A stretch of 64,000 nucleotides of DNA from Limnephilus marmoratus (taxonomy: Eukaryota; Arthropoda; Insecta; Trichoptera; Limnephilidae). Made by a program: the position numbers and the translations under genes. The DNA lies in the NCBI GenBank assembly GCA_917880885.1, contig OU862919.1, positions 15,704,001 through 15,768,000 on the forward strand, read 5' to 3'. Positions 54,448-64,000 of the stretch are shown here, piece by piece (the stretch's first letter is position 1; every line of letters begins with the position of its first letter). A model generated the notes under the pieces. It made no database searches. It was not told the DNA's origin and saw nothing but the letters and a program-made list of their open reading frames with translations.

Positions 54448-55142
54448 CTTAAAACTGTAATAAGCACCTGAAAATGTTCCACGAAAAAAAGGTTTTTGTA
54501 GATATTTCTCTTTGTGATAACGCTCCTTATTAGCGTTGAAAAATCAAAGAAGTGGCCGTGTTTTACATTGGTTTTTTTCCAGTCTTTAAAAAATAGGACT
54601 ATGCCCCCTCCGTTGTGGTAAATAATATAAATATAATCGTGACGACAATCGCTGTTTCGTATTTCAGATTTACGAGTTAGGGGGTGCTAGAAAAAAAAAT
54701 ATTCTCAAAGTGGGCGGTAGGCAAAAAAAGGTTGAGAATCTATGGTATAAACGAATACGACTACTGCAATAGTGACTTACATACTTCGTCTTGCGATATT
54801 TTGTGTTAAGACATGTTAAACCTATACTTTATATCAGGGATGTGGGTGACAATCACTATGGCAACATGTAAAATAATATTGGTATCGAAATTAAAGTGAA
54901 TCACACTTTCTTCGGAATCATGGTTTTCTTCGATTAATAATGCTTCGATATCATCTGCGACCGCTCCCGAAAAAATTGTGAATAGTGCACAATTGAATAA
55001 AATACAAACTTTACAATACAATTAATATCACTTAAAGATTTTTTTTAATGTGGCTACTTAAAAACTTGTATATTTGAAGGAGACCGCTTCTTCTCATCGC
55101 CAACCAAAAACGCCATCATAATATGAAAAAAAAAAATATTAC
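54448..55142. other. No recognisable feature
   Basis: AT-rich, nothing supported. Confidence 0.5.
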
Positions 55143-55340
55143 TAACCCTCCGCACGCCTAATGAAATTATTACACGAGTAATGCCTGGTAGAGTCTAGGG
55201 GGCCGGCGAGAGTTAAACGATTTTTTTGTTTATGTATTTTTTTTTACTTTATCCTACGGACAAAACGTCCTCCAACAAAATTTTTACCCTCTCTGACCCA
55301 TACTTACGTAACTTTTTTAAAGTTGATTTTTACTATATAA

Positions 55341-55663
55341 TTTTTTTTTTTTTTTACATGAGCTCCACACAATAATTTCCCTCAGGGCCTATGTCATCTT
55401 TGGTGATGCTGTGTGGAGGGTTTTTTTTAAGGAAAGGAAGGAGGAGATGAGAGTTATGGGAAAGGAAAGGGTTTAAGGGGTGGGTAGGAATCTGGGGTTC
55501 AGTGTGTCCTGGTCATCCACCTCCAAGACCTAGACAAACCTCATCCCATGAACCCGGGCACCCCTGCTAAATCACCAAACGTAGCGAACCACTTGGGGTG
55601 ACCTATGGCAGAGGTATTGGTTATCCAATAAAGGTTCCCGGGGCGGCGGTACCCATTTCCGCC
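55341..55663 (-). repeat. Rep-A copy, short form, complete
   Basis: Poly-T (tail on the minus strand), ACATGAGCTCCACAC, through to CCCGGGGCGGCGGTACCCAT. This is the best-preserved minus-strand copy. Confidence 0.88.
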
Positions 55664-56182
55664 AAAAAATAAGCATAAACAACCTAAAGTTTTATATATA
55701 TGGTGTATTCCAGACACTTTTGAAATATTATAATAAAAGTGAGTTCAGTATTTCTATTTATTTTAATAGATAATAGACTGATTTTTTAACTCAAGTGTTT
55801 CTGCCAAAAATTATCATATAATATACAAATTTTCAAATATAAGTTACTTAACTAAAAGTATTTTATTTTATTTAAATATATTTAAATTGTTCAATAAATA
55901 ATAATTTGAACCTCAAAATTTTCATGGATCTCTAATATTATATAAACATTTAAAGTAACAGGCCGTTCAAGCCCCCACGTCAGTGTATACGTAAAAATAA
56001 TCATGTCAGCAGTTAAAGGTTAACCTTATTATAAATTTTACTATTTTTGTATTTTTGAATGATAATATAATCTATTGTCTTTACAGGAAGTCTGTATTAT
56101 TTTTGTCCCATTTTACTATTTTTGAACAATAATGTATTGTCTTTACGCACCAGATTTAAATGTCCGGGTTAAATTTTCCCCC

Positions 56183-56183
<1 letters not shown>
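55664..56183. other. No recognisable feature
   Basis: Contains CTGTATTATTTTTGTCCCAT, which recurs twice at about 60530-60605. That repeats on the far side of the LINE and may be part of the same enclosing element. Confidence 0.45.

Positions 56184-56257
<74 letters not shown>
56184..56257 (+). repeat. Homopolymer of 74 A
   Basis: Uninterrupted run of A. As the LINE to its right is on the minus strand, this would be a T-run at that element's 3' side, so it is not a usual polyA tail. Its length may be affected by assembly. Confidence 0.9.
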
Positions 56258-56259
<2 letters not shown>

Positions 56260-56431
56260 AGGAAGGAAAAACTAAACCCTTTCATACACTTCCCCAAATG
56301 ATCATCTAGTGAATCCACGTTATGCAATTGCACTATATAAGTATTATAAATACAAAACAATACAAGAACAACATGTCAACCTACTAGAGACCAAATGGGA
56401 ATATAATTCACCGACTCCAGATATTTTCATA

Positions 56432-59400
56432 TCAGAGGGTTCGGCTCGAGGGTTTTTGCATTTTTATATACAAATTCTTTGACAAATCTAATATGCTTAA
56501 ATTTTGAATCAGATTCCTAGGTATTATGCCAGTGGCCGAAATAACAAATGGTAATATTTTTATAGTCCGAGAATGCCAAATTCTTTTAATCTCATTTCCT
56601 AAATCTGTGTATTTTCTAATTTTTTCAGAAACAGTTTTTTGAATATTACAGGAATTTGGAATAGCTACATCATTGATATAAGTTATTTTTTTTAATTTTG
56701 TCATGTAAAACTATATCAGGTCTATTATGACTAATTGTTCTGTCTGTTAGTATAGTTTTATCATAATATATTTTATAAAATTCATTTTCTATAAATGAAT
56801 TTGGTTCATATTCATAATAAGGTACTACATTACGGCAATCAATCAAGTTATGTTTAATTACCAAACTTTGGTGAATTATTTTTAAAACCTGATTGTGCCT
56901 AAATGTATACTCGGAAGGCGCTAATATAGAACATCCCGATATAATATGTTCTATAGTTTCGGGAAAAGCCAAACATTTTCTACATAAATCATCAATTTGA
57001 TTTATATCTTTGATTATATGCTTTCTATAATTTTTAGTATTAATGACTCTATCTTGAATGGCAAGCATAAATCCTTCTATTTCTGCGCTCAACTCTCCAA
57101 TACTCAACCATTTGTTTGACGAAAGTTTGTCAACATACGTTTGGTTGAGATAATTGAAGTGTTTTGCGTGAATAATTTTATTTGACCAGGAATCTAATAA
57201 TTCCTGGTTAGTATTTATAAGAATGTTGGCATTCTCGTCATATAAATTTAAAGGTGTAATATTTCTATCTGCCTTGCAAATTATTTTGTGCATTTCTGAG
57301 CTATTAGCTTTCCTATGGAAAAAATTTCTAAGCATTTCTACCTGATTGTGTTTCAAAGATGTTATTTTGACTACACCTCTACCTCCTAAATTTCTAGGTA
57401 AATTAATTCGTTCTATAGCTGAATTTGGATGATGGCAATTAAATTTTGTTAACGTAGTTCTAATTAATCGTTCTAAACTATCTAAATCTGTATTGGACCA
57501 TTTAATTATGCCAAATGAGTACGTTAGTAGAGGTATTGCCCAAGTATTTATTGCTTTTACTAAATTTTTAGCAGATAGATTGCATTTTAAAATTTTTCTG
57601 ATCCTATTTTGAAATTTAATCCTAATATCATTTTTAATACTAGTGTGATCTAATCTATTCGATTGCGGGTATCCTAAATATTTATAAACCTCATCCCCTT
57701 TCATACTTTGAATTTTGAAATTTCTAAATATACCCTCGTCTCCATCTACAATTTTGCCTTTCTCTATATGGATAGTTTTACATTTATCTAAACCAAAAGT
57801 CATTTTAATATCATCTGAAAAAATTTTAACTACCTTAATCATTTTCTCTAAATTTGATTCAGAATTTGAAAATAATTTTATATCATCCATATATAATAGA
57901 TGTGAAACTATACTACTCTCTCTTGTATTACCCTTAATTTTTATTCCAAACTTGCTTTTAATTAACATTTTAGAAAGGGGATTCAATGCTAAGCAAAACC
58001 AAAGAGGGCTCAATGAGTCTCCTTGAAATTATTTATTGAAATCTTTTTATTGAAATGCCCGGTACTACTATTTTCTTACCTTTTAAATTAACTAGCAAAT
58101 CTGTATTCCAAAAGGACATAATATTTTTCAAAAAGCTAATTATAATTGGGTTAACTTTATATATTTTTAATATTTTGATTAGCCACGAGTGCGGGACACT
58201 ATCAAAAGCTTTTTGATAATCTATATAACAAGTATGTAAATTACGCTTTTGATTTTGAATTTGTTTTAAAATTACAGAATCAATAACTAACTGTTCTTTA
58301 CATCCCATATGTTTTCTGCGACAACCTTTTTGTTGTTCAGATAAAATATTTTTTTCATCCAAATGAGTATATATTAAATCTGTCAAGCAAGAGGTTAAAA
58401 TTTTGTATATTGTCGGTAGACATGTAATGGGTCTATATTGAGAGGGATTATTAATATGTTCGCTTTTAGGCAACATATAAGTAATGCCCTTAGTTAGAAA
58501 ATTAGGAAAATTTTGAGGTTCTCTGACAAGTTTTGAAAGATTTTTTGCAAAAAGAGGATGTAAAGTAGTTAGACGTTTGTACCAAAAATTATGTATCCAA
58601 TCGCAACCCGTGGCTTTCCAATTATGAGTATTTTTTATAATTTTGGCTAACAATTCAACCGATATATCAGAAAAACTCATTTGTTCAATCTCTGAACAAT
58701 TGAGTTCTTCATTTTCTATCCAGTTACCTGCCTCATTATGTTTTATATCTTTACTCCAAATGTTTGTCCAAAAATCGCGCATATCTGATTCAGATGGCAA
58801 CGGAATATTATTATTCGAAATAATATTCTGTTTATCGTCAAGTTTGGAATAAAATATTTTCTCATTTTTCTGAAATAATCTATTATTATTTCTTTTATTA
58901 TATGTATAATTATATCTTTTTAATCTACTAGCTTTTACACCTAATTTTTGTTTTAATAAATCTAATAAATCATTGATTATATTTTCATTATTATTACTAC
59001 CAATGCTATAACCAAATTTTCTCCCAATTTCATCTACATATCTCAAAATATTCCTACTTCTATTTCCATTTTTATATTTAATTACTCTAGCTATACTACT
59101 TCTTAAAAATACTACATCATTTTCTAATCTAATCTGCCATTCTGGTTTACTATAACTATATGATCTATCATCAGAGGATATTAATTTAACTTCTAACTTA
59201 TTACATATAGTGATAGCACTAGCGTACACTATTGTATGAAGATCTAAAAAACTAATATCGTCAAATATTATTTTTGGTAAAATTAAATTATTTAATTCAG
59301 AAATTAATTTAGATAATTTCTTTGACGTATGCAATTTTTGTAATTTTGGTCTAACTGTGGGCTCTATATCTATATATCTATTTATATTATTTTGAAGCAA

Positions 59401-59970
59401 GTTAGCTAATTCTATTACATTATCATCTAGTAAGTTTAAATTTGCAATATTGATTTCCCTAAGATTATGAATAATGTCTAAGTTATTTGAATCTACTCTA
59501 ATATCATTGGATTCTTCTACTAGAATATTAGCTAAACTATCTTCATTCAATGTATCTAATATAACATTACTACTCGTATTAATTTGATCTAAATTATTCT
59601 CCAATTGCAATCTATCTGCTACTTCTTTTCTTATCTCATTTAATGTTACTACAGGAATTAAATTATTTTTGAAAATTGACCTTTTTTGGTCAGCTAATCT
59701 TTGTTCGTTTACTTGGGCAACCGGATAATTTTGTGAGAAAAGTAAATGTAATTTTTTCCTATACAATAACATATCTGTTTCTAGTTTAGTTACATAAAAA
59801 AATGAACGAACGATGAACATATTGACATCGTTCGTCCATTTCATACGCTGCCTAGGAATACCTGCTTTTGTTTTTTGGGGTCTCAGATTATCAATGTTCA
59901 TCTGTATAGATGACATAATAAACCCATTTTCATTTCCGTTGTTTGAAAATGACATTGTGTCACCTTTCAA
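56432..59970 (-). pseudogene. R4/Dong-type LINE polyprotein with two frameshifts
   Basis: Single-ORF LINE with a restriction-enzyme-like endonuclease at the C-terminus. The start is Met at 59970. The N-terminal region has RQRMKWTNDVNMFIVRSFF, a Myb-like-looking stretch. RT motifs: NPSQYRPITCLPTIYK, QQKGCRRKHMGCKEQLVID and CYIDYQKAFDSVPHSW (first Asp); after a frameshift come LSPLWFCLALNPLS and YMDDIKLF (Asp pair). Near the end are CRKCLAFPETIEHIISGC (CX2CX8HX4C) and RPDIVLHD; then, in a third frame, NDVAIPNSCN and LPFVISATGIIPRNL of the endonuclease. The first break is a 13-bp insertion at about 58027-58040 with TTTCAA repeated on both sides; the second is in an A-run near 56695. Both ORF pieces are otherwise open. 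Confidence 0.88.
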
Positions 59971-60450
59971 AACAACTTGGAAATGATTTATTAATTATTA
60001 TTAATTCCTACATTCCAGTAACCAAGCAACTGTCGTCGTTACCTAGTGTCAACAAATAGTTTTCAATATCTCCAAATTAAATATTTTAATGTAAACTACC
60101 CTTCAATACTACAAATCTATAATATATATTATATTGTAGAATAATGTTATCAAAATAAAATATATAATTAAATTTACCTACAAAATATATTTCAACGTAA
60201 TCTCAAAATATAGTTGTTTACCTTGGTTACTGAAGTCCTCACAAAAGGAAAAATTTATTTTGTATTTATTTACCTAAATATCCTACGGTCCACTGGCAGT
60301 TTATTTATTACGTTATCTAATATACTTATTTTCAAATATTTATATGTTTTGGGATCAAAGCTAATTCTTTTCTATCTGATACAATAAAAAATCAGAGAGC
60401 TAAAATACAAGCAAACGTCAAGTCTTGCGTTGCTAAGCAACCTCATTTAT
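59971..60450 (-). promoter_or_regulatory. LINE upstream region with X-box-like motifs
   Basis: Upstream of the R4-type ORF lie GTAACCAAGCAAC (60018-60030), GTTTACCTTGGTTAC (60216-60230) and GTTGCTAAGCAAC (60429-60441). These resemble the RFX X-box, an imperfect palindrome of GTNRCC and RGYAAC. Whether they belong to the LINE promoter or to flanking DNA is not known. Confidence 0.35.
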
Positions 60451-60736
60451 TTTTTTATTATCCTTTTATTTTATTATTTTTATTTATTTTATTTTTTCAT
60501 TTATTTTATTACAACCTCATGTATTTCTGTATTATTTTTGTCCCATTTTACTATTTGTGAACAATAATTTATTATCTTTATAAGATGTCTGTATTATTTT
60601 TGTCCCACTTTTTTGTTAGGTTAGATCAGGTTTTAATAGATATTTTGTTGGGGGATGTTTTGTCCTTAGGATACTTTGTCATGAGTTGAAAAGTCGCGGA
60701 ACCATATCAGACCCTACCAGGCATGCGGAGGGTTAA

Positions 60737-61176
60737 GTAAGATACAATGAAATAGAATGCTGACTTTTTATACCGAAAAGCTAGTTTCAAATTCGAGTTA
60801 TAAAAAGTAAGCTTTCATTCATTTCAAGACATTCTTCCATTGGTTTGGCTTTGTACGGAGAAAGCATTTCTATGTTTTTACGATAAATTTTAATTTATTC
60901 TGACATTAATGTGGCGAGAATTCGCATCGAGATTTTAACTGCTGTGCTTTTACATCATTTTAACCGCCTCATTTTTATGTGCCTTACTTAGTAGTAGGTA
61001 CTTCTTAACTTTTGTGATATTAGTGTGAGATAAGTAGATTCATTTATATTTTTGAGTAAAATATAACACTACCATCGTAAGCAAGCACTTGCATACTGCT
61101 TACTAACAACGTATGCAGGGACTCTGGATGTCTAGATTGGTTGAAAGTTAAATGTAGATTCATTCATTAAAAAAAC
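60737..61176. other. No recognisable feature
   Basis: Nothing supported was found. Confidence 0.5.
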
Positions 61177-62318
61177 GAGTGTGCTTTAGACCACACGACT
61201 GAAGTAAAACTTCAAGATAAACCTCTCCCCATAAACCCAGGTATCCCTTTTAAGTTACCTAACGTAGCGAATGGGGTGACCTATTACCTGGGGGTGACAT
61301 ATGACATTGGGGTGACCTACGACCTTGGGGTGACCTACGACCTTTGGGTGACCAATGACCTTGGGGTTACCATCCTTATTCTTATCCTTATCCTTATCCT
61401 TATCCTTATCCTTATCCTTATCCTTATCCTTATCCTTATCCTTATCCTTATCCTTATCCTTATCCTTATCCTTATCCTTATCCTTATCCTTATCCTTATC
61501 CTTATCCTTATCCTTATCCTTATCCTTATCCTTATCCTTATCCTTATCCTTATCCTTATCCTTATCCTTATCCTTATCCTTATCCTTATCCTTATCCTTA
61601 TCCTTATCCTTATCCTTATCCTTATCCTTATCCTTATCCTTATCCTTATCCTTATCCTTATCCTTATCCTTATCCTTATCCTTATCCTTATCCTTATCCT
61701 TATCCTTATCCTTATCCTTATCCTTATCCTTATCCTTATCCTTATCCTTATCCTTATCCTTATCCTTATCCTTATCCTTATCCTTATCCTTATCCTTATC
61801 CTTATCCTTATCCTTATCCTTATCCTTATCCTTATCCTTATCCTTATCCTTATCCTTATCCTTATCCTTATCCTTATCCTTATCCTTATCCTTATCCTTT
61901 TCCTTATCCTTATCCTTATCCTTATCCTTATCCTTATCCTTATCCTTATCCTTATCCTTATCCTTATCCTTATCCTTATCCTTATCCTTATCCTTATCCT
62001 TATCCTTTTCCTTATCCTTATCCTTATCCTTATCCTTATCCTTATCCTTATCCTTATCCTTATCCTTATCCTTATCCTTATCCTTATCCTTATCCTTATC
62101 CTTATCCTTATCCTTATCCTTATCCTTATCCTTATCCTTATCCTTATCCTTATCCTTATCCTTATCCTTATCCTTATCCTTATCCTTATCCTTATCCTTA
62201 TCCTTATCCTTATCCTTATCCTTATCCTTATCCTTATCCTTATCCTTATCCTTATCCTTATCCTTATCCTTATCCTTATCACTCCCCAAGTCAAGCGTGC
62301 GCAAAGAAGTTTTACGTC
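61177..62318 (-). mobile_element. Helentron-like element swollen by a hexamer array
   Basis: On the minus strand it begins GACGTAAAACTTC, TTTGCGCACGCTTGACTTGG and ends GAAGTTTTACTTC, AGTCGTGTGGTCTAAAGCAC, ACTC: the same two terminal modules as at 38195-39004. Between them lie the hexamer array, then about five units of the 18-bp repeat, then a Rep-A fragment (61219-61275). The flanks are A/T runs, as for the other copies. Confidence 0.78.
61374..62280 (+). repeat. Microsatellite of about 150 TTATCC units
   Basis: About 907 bp of TTATCC with only a few changed units (for example TTTTCC near 61900 and 62008). Long open frames across it (LS, IL, DK and IR dipeptides) are by-products. TTATCC (GGATAA on the other strand) is not the insect telomere repeat TTAGG. 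Confidence 0.98.
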
Positions 62319-63116
62319 AAAAAAATGGAGTCCTTGCAAGAGCCTTGAAGCCTTGAACCACGGCGGGTCAGTAGTGAATAATCTCCAAAAGACCACAGTA
62401 AGGAGCCAGTCAAACCGAATGATAACTTATCTAGGGAATGTTGCAACGTAGATGGAAATGGTATAATATGGTTGGGAAATATTAGTGCCTACTTTAATTA
62501 TTCAGATCCAGTTTCTTCTAAATTCGGTTTATTTTGGGATCGTGACCCTTACTCCAATTTCTGTGGTGGTTAAGGATCCTCCACTCCTCGCGCTCCTGTG
62601 CTGCGTGGAGAGCTGCTGACACCGACGGACCGGACACCAGTGATTCTTGGTCACTTCAGCGCATTGGTGAAATTCCTCTGTTTTTTCTGCCTTCCACTTT
62701 GCCAGTGACTATGAGTTCTCCAAGTTAGAGTCCTAAGTTTGGCGAGCAACGCGTCCAAAGTATCTTGTAGGCAAATAGTTGAAAGCCTATTGTAGATGCC
62801 TAGCTCTTCCAGAATAGACACATTTGTGCATCTGGCTGTTGATGGAATCATGAACATTTTCAACCAGCATCACATTTCGATGGCGTCATGTGGTGCTGTT
62901 GTCATCAGTTTTCCTTCACTCTAAGTGTCCATATTTCCATACTGTTCAAAATGGGGAAAATAATTTACCAACCACATCATGAAGCGGCATTTTATTTTAT
63001 TTTTGTAACATAACATAACATTTTCTTTATATATTTACAGGTAAATATGTAAAGAAAAGTTCGGTTTTTGTGAGTTTTTTTTTTTCAAACATATGAATAG
63101 CATTTTGCACGCTTTA
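62319..63116. other. No recognisable feature
   Basis: Unassigned. The minus-strand text near 62651-62863 is a short open frame I do not recognise. Confidence 0.45.
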
Positions 63117-63432
63117 TTATCCTCAGGGCCTATTTCATCTTTTGGGATGCTGTATGGAGGGTCTTTTAGAAAAGATGGGAGTGGAAGTTCTGAAAAAGAA
63201 GAACTTGTAAGAGGTGGATAGGAATCAGACGGTCCGTGTGTCTAGGAGTGACGGACGTATGAATCCATCCCTCCCACTCAGGTGTAAGGCGATGTTCCGA
63301 GAGGGTCTTGCTAAAGAGGTCAAAAGTTCTCCCCCTCAACTAGTCACTCCCAATCCAGCCCGCCACACCGATGGGCAGGCGCAACTGTCCCGAAACGCGA
63401 ACTAATCTCACCCCATGAACCCAAACACTCTT
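63117..63432 (-). repeat. Rep-A copy, long form, minus strand
   Basis: Runs from CTCAGGGCCTATTTCATCTT to CACCCCATGAACCCAAACAC. Lacks the GC-rich head. Confidence 0.8.
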
Positions 63433-64000
63433 AAAATTTTCCATTCAGAAAGGCAATGTTTTTTAATGTCCGACTGAAACAGGACTTTCTACTGACACCG
63501 AAACCGAATCTTCGCTATCTGTCTCAGTTTCGGCCGAAACCGAAACTTTTTTAGATATTTAATTAAACGAAGACACTATAAAAATATTACAATTTGAGGT
63601 TTTACTCATAAAGTTAAAATAAAAAAAAAAATAAAAAAAAAAAAAATTTTTTTTTTAGATATGTTAATAATCTATTGTTTACTGAAATTTGACTTATACA
63701 GACGTTAACACATGTTTAAGTGAAATTCAAAAGCAATAATTGAAGTACCTGTATGAAAAAATAATAATAGGTAATTATAGAACAAATAAAAAATTTACAA
63801 AACTTGGAACAAAAAATTGACAATAATTAACACTTACATTATAAAGGAAGGACCTCATTAATCGAGTATTTTAATTTTAATAACACGCATTGAATAAAAT
63901 GTAACTCGTTAAAATTAATTCCTAGTTTTACTTAAAGCTTATAACAGTATATAATTTGCAAGTTTTCCAGACCTCTCTTCTATAATTTTAGCAAAATTGT
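63433..64000. other. No recognisable feature
   Basis: AT-rich, with A-runs and T-runs at about 63620-63657. No gene is seen. Confidence 0.5.

Larger units (their letters stand above)
55147..60732. mobile_element. Possible piggyBac-like element enclosing a LINE
   Basis: The left edge reads CTAA-CCCTCCGCACGCC and later ATCCTACGGACAAAACGTCC, CCAACAAAAT. The right edge, read inward, gives TTAA-CCCTCCGCATGCCTGG and ATCCTAAGGACAAAACATCC, CCAACAAAAT. Both sides thus share an inverted terminal and subterminal block of about 110-190 bp. TTAA next to CCC is piggyBac-like (the left TTAA has changed to CTAA). No piggyBac transposase lies inside; the content is a Rep-A copy, a polyA run and an R4-type LINE. 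It could also be two separate MITEs in opposite orientation. Confidence 0.55.

Noticed and set aside
56184..56257. PolyA tail of the R4-type LINE
   Set aside because: The LINE is on the minus strand, so its tail would be T on this strand; the run has the wrong polarity.
61374..62280. Interstitial telomere
   Set aside because: The unit is TTATCC/GGATAA, not the insect TTAGG repeat, and it lies inside a transposon.
61255..62451. Long open frames of alternating dipeptides (DK, IL, LS, IR) around the hexamer array
   Set aside because: They are forced by the 6-bp period of TTATCC, which has no stop in four frames; no gene context exists.

Overview
This is an AT-rich eukaryotic window that looks like insect DNA. 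It carries arthropod-type LINEs, a BEL/Pao element, a mariner, a Helitron with the usual insect 5' end, Helentron-like repeats, and many short GTAGGTACCTAC-like words of the kind common in Lepidoptera and some Hemiptera. I found no host gene. Everything coding that I can identify belongs to mobile elements, most of them broken. I cannot fix the insect order from the sequence alone.

Layout. 1-7 kb: a small palindromic insertion, then a nearly complete LINE (1.66-6.6 kb) with an extra endonuclease-like reading frame between its ORF1 and ORF2. 7.5-9.4 kb: a piggyBac-type MITE and the 5' part of a Helitron. 9.4-18 kb: mostly non-coding, with a polyA-tailed dispersed repeat (called Rep-A here), a diverged tandem repeat, a hAT end and a tRNA-like relic. 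18.5-27.75 kb: a nested stack. A hammerhead-like repeat is split by a mariner, the mariner by LINE-A, and LINE-A by two further LINEs (an RTE-type copy in ORF1 with a perfect 15-16 bp target duplication, and LINE-B in the endonuclease domain).

28-39 kb: a rearranged LTR fragment with 63-bp inverted ends; a tandem duplication of a ~2.75 kb non-autonomous unit holding a ~125-bp minisatellite, with one copy carrying an intron-containing, internally deleted Tc1/IS630-type transposase gene; and two tandem Helentron-like elements, one carrying an 18-bp minisatellite. 40.3-48.3 kb: an 82-bp-arm palindrome with two opposed hammerhead-like cores, a LINE relic, a tRNA-derived SINE head, and a BEL/Pao element with almost identical LTRs but a gutted pol. 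49.9-51.1 kb: an 8-mer microsatellite. 51.4-53.2 kb: a LINE relic split by an RTE-type tail with a 12-bp target duplication. 55.1-60.7 kb: a piggyBac-like terminal-repeat pair enclosing an R4/Dong-type LINE. 61.2-62.3 kb: a Helentron-like element swollen by about 150 copies of TTATCC.

The strongest candidates for something new are the three-ORF LINE with an apparently inactive second endonuclease-like protein, the Helentron-like family that hosts minisatellites related to Rep-A, and the palindromic pair of hammerhead-like motifs. All statements are from reading the sequence; no database was searched.
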